From Lachnospiraceae bacterium UBA5902 (GTDB lineage Bacteria > Bacillota > Clostridia > Lachnospirales > Lachnospiraceae), in contig DJEI01000057.1 in the NCBI GenBank assembly GCA_002431865.1, forward strand, positions 1-17,471: 17,471 bases of DNA, in the 5' to 3' direction. The translations under genes were made by a program, and so were the position numbers. The notes beneath the pieces were generated by a model. That model saw nothing but the letters and a program-made list of their open reading frames with translations. It had not been told where the DNA came from and did no database searches. Numbering within the stretch: position 1 is the first letter of the stretch; every line of letters starts with the position of its first letter. Shown piece by piece: positions 1 through 7,202 of this stretch.

Positions 1-68
1 ATAGCTCAGTTGGCTAGAGCACACGGTTCATACCCGTGGTGTCGAGGGTTCAAATCCCCCTTCCGCTA
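1..68 (+). tRNA. tRNA-Met (anticodon CAT), 5' end cut off by the window
   Basis: The D arm (GCTC/GAGC), anticodon arm (CACGG/CCGTG around loop TTCATAC), T arm with loop TTCAAAT, 3' acceptor strand TTCCGCT and discriminator A68 are all readable. The anticodon CAT is at 29-31. About six bases of the 5' acceptor strand lie before the window. The anticodon stem lacks the three consecutive G:C pairs of initiator tRNA, so this is probably elongator tRNA-Met; a tRNA-Ile2 with lysidine-modified CAT cannot be fully excluded. The T stem has one apparent A45-C59 mismatch. CCA is not encoded, and seven T residues follow at 69-75. Confidence 0.93.
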
Positions 69-111
69 TTTTTTTATGCCTGAAATTCTATATAGAATTG
101 ATGCTATATGC

Positions 112-143
112 AATCTCATGTCAGAAATGGCATGAGATTTTTA
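112..143 (+). terminator. Intrinsic terminator after the tRNA gene
   Basis: A perfect 9-bp stem (112-120 with 131-139) encloses a 10-nt loop and runs into five T residues at 138-142. It probably ends the tRNA transcript, although the T-run at 69-75 may already cause some termination. The stem is AT-rich, so its strength is moderate. Confidence 0.65.
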
Positions 144-230
144 ATGTCTTTTTGTCGATGCGCGGTTGTCGAATCCGTTCGGATACTGTTCTAAAATATG
201 TAAATAATGCAGGAAATGTGGTTAATTGTG

Positions 231-322
231 ACAAAACATCGAAAAATGTTACAAAAATGTTTCAAATATTTCTAAAAAATTTCAAAAATATATTGACAAG
301 TTAATAAACATGATGTTAAATA
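231..322 (+). promoter_or_regulatory. Promoter with phased A-tracts upstream, for the exported protein at 369
   Basis: A consensus -35 box TTGACA at 293-298 is followed after 17 bp by TTAAAT (316-321), or after 18 bp by TAAATA (317-322) with an extended TG. Transcription should start near 328. Upstream, six A-tracts (233-236, 242-246, 253-257, 264-266, 274-279, 284-288) have centres 9.5-11.5 bp apart. That spacing matches the helical repeat and predicts intrinsic curvature and UP-element-like activation. The stretch 144-368 has no convincing gene. Confidence 0.75.
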
Positions 323-328
323 GGAGAA

Positions 329-345
329 GTTTGTTGCGAACAAAC
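329..345 (+). other. Hairpin at the 5' end of the leader mRNA
   Basis: GTTTGTT (329-335) and AACAAAC (339-345) form a perfect 7-bp stem with the 3-nt loop GCG. It sits almost at the predicted transcript start and just before the ribosome site GGAAAAGGAG. A 5' hairpin of this kind can protect mRNA from decay. It has no T-run, so it is not a terminator. Confidence 0.5.
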
Positions 346-368
346 GGTTTTGGAAAAGGAGTGATTAG

Positions 369-1271
369 ATGAGGTTAAACATCGACAAGCTAATGATAGG
401 ATTTGTGATGATCTTAGCAGTATGTTTATACGCACCAACATTATTGGAAGATTACAAAGCCAATAGCACAACAAATGAGAAGGTAACAGAGGTACTTGCA
501 GAAGCTCCGGCACCGGCAATGACAACAGAGTCTATGGTGCTTGCAGCAGTTACAACGCAGGAGCGCATCGGGGAAGCTGTTCAGGCAGCGAAAGTTACAG
601 AGAGTATTGGAAATGATATGACAAAGACTGTAACGACTGATGCAGCAAAACTCACACCGAAGTTTCAGGCAAATATGAATGTGACAAATATGATAGAAGA
701 AACATCGGTTGCAGACAAAAGCATGCTTCAGACAATGGTCGAAGCACAGACGAATCCGGTATATTCGGAGTTCATCGCACATGTAAAGTCATTACCGGTC
801 GAGATCAAGCCGTCTCTGATGGCGAGCGACGAGCGAGACAAGGTATTGACAGTTCGCGACAATTATGATGAATTCTTAGCAACGGTAGAGGCATATTATT
901 CAGAGAAGGAAGTTTTAAAAGCTTCACAGAATGCACAGACATATGTGACTACATATACAAATCAGACCGGAGACGGAAAATTGACTGCATCCAAGGGTGT
1001 AAACTACGGACCAAGCGGAAAAGAAACATATTACAACTTGAATATGAATGGTGTCGTAGCAACTATGCAGGGAATGGGAATCCCAGGGCAGTATTGGGTT
1101 CGTGAGGATGGTGTAAAAATGTACGGTGATTATGTTATGGTTGCCGCAGATCTGAATACACATCCGAGAGGATCTCTTGTAGAGAGCAGCCTTGGTACAG
1201 CAATTGTAGTAGATACAGGTGGATTTGCAACATCAAATCCAAATCAGTTAGATATTGCAACTGCATGGTAA
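369..1271 (+). CDS. Exported protein with C-terminal 3D/double-psi beta-barrel-like domain
   Basis: This 300-residue protein begins with a signal peptide or N-terminal anchor: a short basic start, then hydrophobic residues about 8-26. Residues 30-200 are a Thr/Ala/Glu-rich, probably extended or helical region. Residues 205-300 resemble the 3D (three-aspartate) beta-barrel fold found in cell-wall-active proteins: VAADLN near 258-263, SLGTAIVVDTGGF at 274-286 and LDIATAW at the C-terminus, giving candidate aspartates D261, D282 and D295. Such domains often cleave or bind peptidoglycan, so a role in the wall is the likely inference; no substrate can be read from the sequence. The ATG is preceded by AAAGGAG at good spacing. 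The gene is monocistronic, with a strong promoter and a strong terminator. Confidence 0.85.
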   Translation: MRLNIDKLMIGFVMILAVCLYAPTLLEDYKANSTTNEKVTEVLAEAPAPAMTTESMVLAAVTTQERIGEAVQAAKVTESIGNDMTKTVTTDAAKLTPKFQANMNVTNMIEETSVADKSMLQTMVEAQTNPVYSEFIAHVKSLPVEIKPSLMASDERDKVLTVRDNYDEFLATVEAYYSEKEVLKASQNAQTYVTTYTNQTGDGKLTASKGVNYGPSGKETYYNLNMNGVVATMQGMGIPGQYWVREDGVKMYGDYVMVAADLNTHPRGSLVESSLGTAIVVDTGGFATSNPNQLDIATAW

Positions 1272-1323
1272 AAGAAAAGGGAATGTTTTCATGAATTATT
1301 ACATGGAAACATTCCCTTTTCTT
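1272..1323. terminator. Strong bidirectional terminator between convergent genes
   Basis: The arms 1272-1293 and 1302-1323 pair over 22 positions with a single G-T wobble and an 8-nt loop. The stem is A-rich on the left and T-rich on the right, so it can end transcription from the exported-protein gene (+) and from the membrane-protein gene at 1363-2430 (-). Confidence 0.92.
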
Positions 1324-1362
1324 ATCGAGCAAATTAGCAAATTTGGATTATCAGTTATGCAG

Positions 1363-2430
1363 TTATGACTGGTTGTTATCCTGATTATCGTATTTAGCTT
1401 TTAAATCATCCATTGGTGTGGAACCAAAGGTCTCAAGTGGTGTCTTTAATGTACGCTCCAGGTCCTCCTGCTCCTTGTTCTTCTGTGCAGTACGCTTCTT
1501 CCACCAGGAGAAGAGAATACATACGACGATGACAACCGCCGCTGCAATGATCAGCACCTTGAATACGCCGGCAGAATGATTCGTTGCCTTGGCGATGGTA
1601 CGTGTCTTTACGAACATTACATAGAACTGGATACCGGTTGCATCGTAGAATTCCTGTGCGCCGGTTACGACGTTGTTCTTTGTATCGATCCAGTTTAAAT
1701 CATCCCGATAGCAGTGGGAGTCAAATGCTTTGTCGGATTTGATTTTTGAGATGCCATCCTGCTTCATGATTTCCAATGTGTCTTCCATCATGCCTTTTAA
1801 CTGGATACCAAGATCGTCATTGTAGTTGTTCTGGTAAGCAGAAATCATATCGTTGATATAAGTATCCATGAGTGCGTTGGCTTTGACACCATATTTAAAC
1901 TGACCGTTGTCGTTTTCATCTACGACTAAGAGCAGTCCATCCTCACGTCCTTTGAATATCGTGTTATACTGATCCTCTGCGTATTCAGAAATACGGTTAT
2001 CACTGAGTTCACCACCTGTATAACCGCCATTAAACTGCATATAGCTGGAGAAAATGATCAGGATGAGCATGAACAAAATGATTGCTGCAAATATACCGCC
2101 GCCGCTGTTTCCGCGACCTTCATTTGCATATACATACGTTGTCCTGCCGCCATAATATCTTCTTGGAGGAGGGGGAGGCATACCCGGATCTCCGTGATAG
2201 TGATGTGGCCCTGGGCCATAATCGTCGTATGGTCTAGGCCCCGGTCCCGGACCGTGAGGTCTTGGGCCTCTGCCAAAACCGCCGCCTCTCGGACCGCCGC
2301 CAAAACCGCCTCCGCGAGAACCGCCGCCACTGTGGAAACTGCTTCCACCGCCGCTAAAACTTGCACCATGATGACTGCCGCCACCGTGACCGCCGCTGCT
2401 AAAGCCACCGCCACCGCCGGATCTTCCCAT
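1363..2430 (-). CDS. Two-helix membrane protein with Gly/His/Pro-rich N-terminus, TPM-like middle domain
   Basis: The product has 355 residues. Residues 1-110 are low complexity: Gly/Ser/His repeats, then Arg/Pro/Tyr-rich sequence with PPPPP at 85-89. A first membrane helix spans about 113-131, a soluble domain 132-288, a second helix 289-308, and a charged tail begins KKR. The positive-inside rule suggests both termini in the cytoplasm and the middle domain outside. That domain carries EDGLLLVVDENDNG (163-176) and VTGAQEFYDATGIQFYVMF (255-273), which vaguely recall TPM/YgcG-type domains; this is weak, by eye only. The start is supported by GAGGAGGGG upstream on the minus strand. I do not recognise a specific function. 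Confidence 0.85.
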   Translation of the reverse strand: MGRSGGGGGFSSGGHGGGSHHGASFSGGGSSFHSGGGSRGGGFGGGPRGGGFGRGPRPHGPGPGPRPYDDYGPGPHHYHGDPGMPPPPPRRYYGGRTTYVYANEGRGNSGGGIFAAIILFMLILIIFSSYMQFNGGYTGGELSDNRISEYAEDQYNTIFKGREDGLLLVVDENDNGQFKYGVKANALMDTYINDMISAYQNNYNDDLGIQLKGMMEDTLEIMKQDGISKIKSDKAFDSHCYRDDLNWIDTKNNVVTGAQEFYDATGIQFYVMFVKTRTIAKATNHSAGVFKVLIIAAAVVIVVCILFSWWKKRTAQKNKEQEDLERTLKTPLETFGSTPMDDLKAKYDNQDNNQS

Positions 2431-2648
2431 AATAACCCCTCCTCGTTATGTATAAATTTGTACAGTACATTTTATTTTATGCCTGTGATAGTAACATTTT
2501 ACAATGAAATGGCGGATTCGTAAATATAGAAAAGCAAATTGTGACAATTCTTTCCATTGTAGAAGGAAACGTTTGCATATACGAGGCAAATATGATAGAT
2601 TATAGTACGATACTTTGGTTTTGTTCGATATAAAGGAGCGTAGTGACC

Positions 2649-3215
2649 ATGAGAGTTGGCATGGGGTATGATGTACATAAATTAGTAGAGGGACGACGCC
2701 TGATCTTAGGAGGCGTGGAGATTCCGTTTGAGAAAGGTTTGCTTGGACATTCGGATGCGGATGTGCTGGTGCATGCGATTATGGATGCACTGCTTGGTGC
2801 AGCTGCACTTGGGGATATTGGAAAGCATTTCCCGGATACCGACCCGAAGTATGAAGGGGCGGACAGCATGCGGCTTCTGGAGGAGGTGCATAAGCTGTTA
2901 GACGCGGGTAATTACATGATTGGAAATGTGGATGCGACAGTGATCGCACAGCGGCCAAAGCTGGCACCGTATATTGAGACAATGCGGGAGAACATTGCAG
3001 CAAGGCTGCAGATTGATAAGAATCAAGTAAATATCAAGGCAACCACGGAGGAGGGACTTGGATTTACCGGACAGGGACAGGGAATCAGTTCCCAGGCAAT
3101 CTGCCTGCTTGAGACGATTGATAATTTCGATTATCGCAGCTCGCGTGTGGTGGATGATACTGTAGAAAGTGCTGCCAATCCATGCATGGGATGCATGGGC
3201 TGTGCAAAAAGATAA
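2649..3215 (+). CDS. ispF: 2-C-methyl-D-erythritol 2,4-cyclodiphosphate synthase with Cys-rich C-terminal tail
   Basis: IspF converts 4-diphosphocytidyl-methylerythritol 2-phosphate to the 2,4-cyclodiphosphate and CMP in the MEP isoprenoid pathway. Hallmarks are GYDVHKL near the N-terminus (metal ligands D8 and H10), [20 protein letters not shown] (third ligand H42), [11 protein letters not shown], and [15 protein letters not shown] near residue 132-146. The ATG at 2649 gives the typical [10 protein letters not shown] start and lies 10 nt after AAAGGAG; a GTG at 2643 would add only two residues. Family members are usually about 157-160 residues; this one has 188. The extra roughly 30 residues end in [11 protein letters not shown] (C179, C182, C185), an unusual CxxCxxC tail. 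It is probably cotranscribed with the GNAT gene downstream. Confidence 0.96.
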   Translation: MRVGMGYDVHKLVEGRRLILGGVEIPFEKGLLGHSDADVLVHAIMDALLGAAALGDIGKHFPDTDPKYEGADSMRLLEEVHKLLDAGNYMIGNVDATVIAQRPKLAPYIETMRENIAARLQIDKNQVNIKATTEEGLGFTGQGQGISSQAICLLETIDNFDYRSSRVVDDTVESAANPCMGCMGCAKR

Positions 3216-3248
3216 AAATAATGGATAATAGGAGGATATTTTAGTTTC

Positions 3249-4259
3249 ATGAGTGACGGAGACAGTTGCAGGCTCAAATATTTTGAAGGCGAACCGGAGG
3301 TACTTGCGGAGGTTCGGCGGATGTGGGATGAAATATTTGATGATCCAGAGGGGTTTGCGGATTATTATTTTACAGAGATTTGTAAGCAAAATAAAATTTT
3401 ACTTGCCTATAAGGGAGATGTGCTGGCAGGCATGATCCATCTGAATCCTTATGAGATGCAGGTAGAAAGAAAAAGGGAACTGTGCTATTACATAGTCGGA
3501 GTGGCTGTGAAACCGGAATATCGGGAGCAGGGCATCATGCGTCGGATGATGCAGCGTGTGCTTGCAGATATGAAGAAGGACGGCAGAGCATTTACATTTT
3601 TGATGCCGGAACGGGAAGAGTACTATGAGAGCCTTGGGTTTGAGAAGGTCTTTCATACGTTGGAGCTGGATATTGATATTGCGGAGCTGGAGGACGAGGA
3701 TGTTGTACCAGACGATCTTTCCGGCGAGGAAGGATATTATACGAAGAATCTGAAGGATCTGCATGAGGAACGTGCGGATATATTGGAGCATCTTTCGAGA
3801 GAGGTAAATGATGCGCTGGCGAAGAAATATCAGATTTATGCGCACCGGACGCCACAGTATCTGGAACAGATGTGTATGGAGCATCGCTGCCAGAATGGTG
3901 ATGTAGTAGCGGTGTACGAGGATGGCATGCATATGGATGACGGACAGGTGGAAGAACGTCTGGCGGGTATGTTTTCTTATGACATTTATGATGATACGAT
4001 GTATGTGGAGCGTTTTGAGAGCTTTGATGAACATGTGCGGTATGTTCTGGATGCGGCGGTGCGGCTGTCAGAGCAGGCATTTTGCAGAAGACTGGTTGTG
4101 ACGATGTCAGAGCGGCATTTCTGCGATGATATTGCAAATATGCTTGGCGTGTCTGTGCGGATGAACGAAGGACATGGATTCATGGCGCTTTCCCTGCAGG
4201 ATGATGATACATTGATGATGATTCTGCATGAAGCAAGTTTTTTTGATGAAATTGTATAA
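3249..4259 (+). CDS. GNAT-family N-acetyltransferase
   Basis: The 336-residue protein has an N-terminal GNAT domain of about 140 residues. Acetyl-CoA-binding motif A is visible as VGVAVKPEYREQGIMRRMM (about 83-101), followed by FTFLMPEREEYYESLGFEKV, the usual end of a GNAT fold. The remaining 190 residues are acidic and may form a second, degenerate GNAT-like half as in two-domain Eis-type enzymes; this is inference. The acceptor substrate cannot be deduced. It starts 33 bp after ispF with GGAGGA 12 nt before the ATG, a rather long spacing, so the two genes are likely one transcript. I see no functional link to isoprenoid synthesis. Confidence 0.88.
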   Translation: MSDGDSCRLKYFEGEPEVLAEVRRMWDEIFDDPEGFADYYFTEICKQNKILLAYKGDVLAGMIHLNPYEMQVERKRELCYYIVGVAVKPEYREQGIMRRMMQRVLADMKKDGRAFTFLMPEREEYYESLGFEKVFHTLELDIDIAELEDEDVVPDDLSGEEGYYTKNLKDLHEERADILEHLSREVNDALAKKYQIYAHRTPQYLEQMCMEHRCQNGDVVAVYEDGMHMDDGQVEERLAGMFSYDIYDDTMYVERFESFDEHVRYVLDAAVRLSEQAFCRRLVVTMSERHFCDDIANMLGVSVRMNEGHGFMALSLQDDDTLMMILHEASFFDEIV

Positions 4260-4286
4260 AAACAGATAGAAATTTCAAGAAAAACT

Positions 4287-4314
4287 TTGATTATGAAAGT
4301 ATATGTGATATAAT
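4287..4314 (+). promoter_or_regulatory. Promoter of the nfnAB operon
   Basis: TTGATT at 4287-4292 is separated by 16 bp from a perfect TATAAT at 4309-4314, which also carries the extended -10 TG (TGATATAAT). Transcription should start near 4321, giving a leader of about 64 nt. The leader holds only a small 5-bp inverted repeat (ACGCA/TGCGT, 4328-4347). Confidence 0.85.
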
Positions 4315-4384
4315 TTATCAGATAATGACGCACGGGAAACGATGCGTAAATATAAAGTAAATTTTTAAGAGATAGGGGTAGACC

Positions 4385-5230
4385 ATGTATAAGATTGTAA
4401 AAAAAGAAGTCTTAAATTCGGTTGTTGTCATGATGGAGATAGAAGCTCCTTATGTAGCTGCACGTTGTGAGGCAGGACAGTTTGTCATCGTCAGAGTGGA
4501 CGAAGATGGCGAGCGTATTCCTCTTACAATTGCAGATTTTGACCGCGAGCGCAATACAGTCGAGATTATTTTCCAGGTAGTTGGATATTCGACTACTTTG
4601 ATGGCAAGATTGAATGAGGGCGATTACCTTCAGGATTTTGTAGGACCACTTGGACAGCCGGCGCCACTCAATAAAGAGTGGAAGCGTGTGATCGGTATCG
4701 CAGGTGGTGTTGGAGCAGCTCCACTTTACCCACAGGCAAAGAAGCTTGCCGAGCAGGGAACAAAGGTGGATGTGATTATCGGCGGACGTACGGCAGAACT
4801 TGTACTTCTCAAGGAGAAGTTCGAGAAGTTCTGTGACAATGTATATATCATGACAGATGATGGTTCCCTCGGTGAGAAGGGTGTTGTTACAAAGAAGCTG
4901 CAGGAGCTTCTGGACGCTGGTGTACAGTATGACCATGCAATCGCAATCGGACCACTCATCATGATGAAGTTTGTAGTAGCACTTACAAAGAAGCCGGAAT
5001 ACAACCTTCCGACAGCCGTTTCTTTGAATCCAATCATGATCGATGGTACAGGTATGTGCGGCGGATGTCGTGTCACAGTCGGTGGCGAGACAAAGTTTGC
5101 CTGTGTAGATGGACCGGACTTCGACGGATTTGAAGTTGATTTCGATCAGTGTATGAAGCGTCAGACATTCTTCAAGGAAGAAGAACATGAATGTATGATG
5201 AAGCTTCAGGCTGAGCAGATGCAGAATTAG
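4385..5230 (+). CDS. nfnA: NfnA, small FAD/[2Fe-2S] subunit of NADH-dependent ferredoxin:NADP+ oxidoreductase
   Basis: The 281-residue protein has the ferredoxin-NADP reductase fold. An FAD motif RIPLT is at 44-48, a pyridine-nucleotide loop GIAGGVGAAPLYPQAK starts near 104, and a C-terminal [2Fe-2S] site lies in DGTGMCGGCRV and FACVDGPDFDG (C225, C228, C240, with D220 as the probable fourth ligand, as known for NfnA). With NfnB it forms the cytoplasmic electron-bifurcating transhydrogenase that couples NADH and reduced ferredoxin to NADPH formation. The paralogous sulfide dehydrogenase or dihydroorotate dehydrogenase electron-transfer subunits share this fold, but the adjacent nfnB decides the call. 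A GGGG-type ribosome site precedes the ATG. Confidence 0.93.
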   Translation: MYKIVKKEVLNSVVVMMEIEAPYVAARCEAGQFVIVRVDEDGERIPLTIADFDRERNTVEIIFQVVGYSTTLMARLNEGDYLQDFVGPLGQPAPLNKEWKRVIGIAGGVGAAPLYPQAKKLAEQGTKVDVIIGGRTAELVLLKEKFEKFCDNVYIMTDDGSLGEKGVVTKKLQELLDAGVQYDHAIAIGPLIMMKFVVALTKKPEYNLPTAVSLNPIMIDGTGMCGGCRVTVGGETKFACVDGPDFDGFEVDFDQCMKRQTFFKEEEHECMMKLQAEQMQN

Positions 5231-5243
5231 GAGGGAACGAAAG

Positions 5244-6632
5244 ATGCCAAATATGAGTCCAACAAAGGTTCCTATGCCACAGCAGGATCCGAATGTGAGA
5301 AATAAAAACTTTGAAGAGGTTGCAACCGGGTATACAGCCGAGATGGCAATGGAGGAAGCAACCAGATGTATTAACTGTAAGAACAGACCATGTATGACGG
5401 GATGCCCGGTTAACGTGCCAATCCCTGGATTTATTGAGCAGGTTGCTGCCGGTAATTTCGAGAAGGCATACGAGATCATTACAAGTGAGAATGCACTTCC
5501 GGCAATCTGTGGACGTGTATGCCCACAGGAGAATCAGTGTGAGGGCAAGTGTATCCGTGGTATCAAGGGTGAGTCTGTATCTATCGGACGTCTGGAGCGT
5601 TTTGTCGCAGATTACCACATGGCACACGGCGAGAAGGCAGAACTGAACATCGAGAAGAACGGCAAGCGTGTCGCAGTTGTCGGTTCCGGTCCTGCTGGTA
5701 TTACATGCGCTGGTGAGCTTGCGAAGAAGGGGTACGATGTAACAATCTTTGAGGCATTACATAAGGCTGGCGGTGTATTGAGTTATGGCATCCCTGAGTT
5801 CCGTCTTCCAAAGTCACTGGTTGCAAAGGAACTGGAAAATATTACAGATCTTGGTGTAGACCTTGAGACAAACGTTGTAATCGGACGTTCACTCACAGTT
5901 GACGATCTGTTTGCACGTGGATTTGATGCGGTATTCCTTGGAACAGGTGCCGGGCTTCCGAACTTCCTTCGGATTCCGGGAGAGAATCTCCTTGGTGTAT
6001 ATTCCGCAAATGAGTTTTTAACACGTGTCAATCTGATGAAGGGTTATAAGAGGGGTGAAGTTCCGACACCTGTCAAGGTAGGCAGGCGCGTAGCTGTTGT
6101 CGGTGCCGGTAACGTAGCAATGGATGCAGCAAGAACAGCAAAGAGACTTGGGGCAGAGGAAGTTTATATTGTATATCGTCGTGGCGCAGAGGAAGTGCCT
6201 GCCCGTAAGGAAGAAGTCGAGCATGCAAAGGAAGAGGGCGTAATCTTCAAGCTCTTGAACAACCCGGTTGAAATCCACGGAGAAGATGGATGGGTAACAG
6301 GTATTGAAGTTGTTGCACAGGAACTTGGTGAGCCGGATGCTTCCGGACGTAGACGCCCACAGCCGATTGAGGGATCCAACACAATCCTTCCGGTTGAGAC
6401 GGTTGTTATCGCGATTGGACAGTCGCCAAATCCATTGATTCGTCAGACAACCGAGGGCCTGGAGACACAGAAGTGGGGCGGTATCATCGTCAACGAAGAG
6501 ACCGGTGAGAGTACACGTGAGCATGTATATGCCGGTGGTGACGTCGTTACAGGAGCTGCAACTGTTATCCTTGCAATGGGTGCCGGTAAGAAGGCAGCCA
6601 AGGCAATTGATGAGACATTAAAGGAAATGTAA
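5244..6632 (+). CDS. nfnB: NfnB, large subunit of NADH-dependent ferredoxin:NADP+ oxidoreductase (GltD-like)
   Basis: This 462-residue protein is related to the glutamate synthase small subunit. Two N-terminal cysteine clusters, C42/C45/C50/C54 (CINCKNRPCMTGC) and C88/C92/C98/C102, bind [4Fe-4S] centres. An FAD Rossmann motif VAVVGSGPAG is at 142-151, an NAD(P) motif VAVVGAGNVAMD around 284-293, and the closing FAD motif AGGDVVTGAA near 430. It carries the bifurcating FAD in the Nfn complex. The gap from nfnA is only 13 bp and contains GGAGGG. There is no glutamate synthase large subunit nearby, which argues against annotating it as GltD. Confidence 0.94.
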   Translation: MPNMSPTKVPMPQQDPNVRNKNFEEVATGYTAEMAMEEATRCINCKNRPCMTGCPVNVPIPGFIEQVAAGNFEKAYEIITSENALPAICGRVCPQENQCEGKCIRGIKGESVSIGRLERFVADYHMAHGEKAELNIEKNGKRVAVVGSGPAGITCAGELAKKGYDVTIFEALHKAGGVLSYGIPEFRLPKSLVAKELENITDLGVDLETNVVIGRSLTVDDLFARGFDAVFLGTGAGLPNFLRIPGENLLGVYSANEFLTRVNLMKGYKRGEVPTPVKVGRRVAVVGAGNVAMDAARTAKRLGAEEVYIVYRRGAEEVPARKEEVEHAKEEGVIFKLLNNPVEIHGEDGWVTGIEVVAQELGEPDASGRRRPQPIEGSNTILPVETVVIAIGQSPNPLIRQTTEGLETQKWGGIIVNEETGESTREHVYAGGDVVTGAATVILAMGAGKKAAKAIDETLKEM

Positions 6633-6634
6633 GC

Positions 6635-7144
6635 ATGGAAGGTTATGCAGAATACGCAGTACAAAAGAAATTAAAAGCAAAGGATCGGATGCCTGTTGTG
6701 GCATCCGTTGCTTTGATGATCGTCGGATTTGGAATCTGGACATTTATGGCGGGCTGGGTCGGACCATCAATCCTGATTATAGGTATTGCTCTTACGATCA
6801 TTACAGCGACACGACAGGAGCTGGAGTATGAGTATATATTTGTGAATGGGGATTGCGAGATTTCGAAGATCGTGAAACGGTCATCGAGAAAAAAGGTGTA
6901 TGAGTTTGAAGCGGGTAAGATCCAGAAGGTGCTGCCGTATACCTCCATTCTGTTTGACAACGAACGTCAGGCGCATCCGGATCTGGTCATCCGGGATTAT
7001 ACATCCTGTTTTTCAGATCGGGAAGAGAAGTGGCATGCATTTATCAACAACAGCAAGAACCATACAGAAGCGGTAGTTATAGAGCTGAATGAAAAATGTG
7101 TGGAACATGTGAAGCTTTTCTACAAAGATAAATATATGAAATAA
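6635..7144 (+). CDS. Small two-helix membrane protein, possibly DUF6106 family
   Basis: The 169-residue product has two predicted membrane helices, about 20-38 and 43-58, and then a soluble domain of about 110 residues. The overall pattern reminds me of the Firmicute family DUF6106, recalled rather than searched. The ATG starts just 2 bp after the nfnB stop, so translation is probably coupled and the product made in a fixed ratio with Nfn. Positive charges before helix 1 suggest both ends lie in the cytoplasm. No enzymatic motif is visible. A role near the Nfn complex or at the membrane is only a context guess. Confidence 0.85.
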   Translation: MEGYAEYAVQKKLKAKDRMPVVASVALMIVGFGIWTFMAGWVGPSILIIGIALTIITATRQELEYEYIFVNGDCEISKIVKRSSRKKVYEFEAGKIQKVLPYTSILFDNERQAHPDLVIRDYTSCFSDREEKWHAFINNSKNHTEAVVIELNEKCVEHVKLFYKDKYMK

Positions 7145-7178
7145 AAAAATGGAGCTTGAAAATTTAAGCTCCATTTTT
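7145..7178. terminator. Bidirectional terminator after the nfn operon
   Basis: A perfect 13-bp stem (7145-7157 with 7166-7178) has an 8-nt loop. Five A residues on the left arm and five T residues on the right arm allow termination in both directions, which fits the convergent 77-residue gene at 7203-7436. Confidence 0.92.
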
Positions 7179-7202
7179 ATGTATAAAATATTCTATGTAC
7201 AA

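Noticed and set aside
98..304. Open frame of 68 codons after the tRNA
   Set aside because: It covers the terminator and the A-tract promoter region, has no ribosome site, and its composition follows the AT-rich DNA.
2058..2523. Long Ala/Thr-rich frames on both strands over the glycine-rich coding region
   Set aside because: They are shadows of GC-rich Gly codon repeats in the real minus-strand gene and lack start signals.
4412..5479. 355-codon minus-strand frame antisense to nfnA and nfnB
   Set aside because: It is Cys/His/Leu-rich noise opposite a clear conserved gene and spans two real coding regions.
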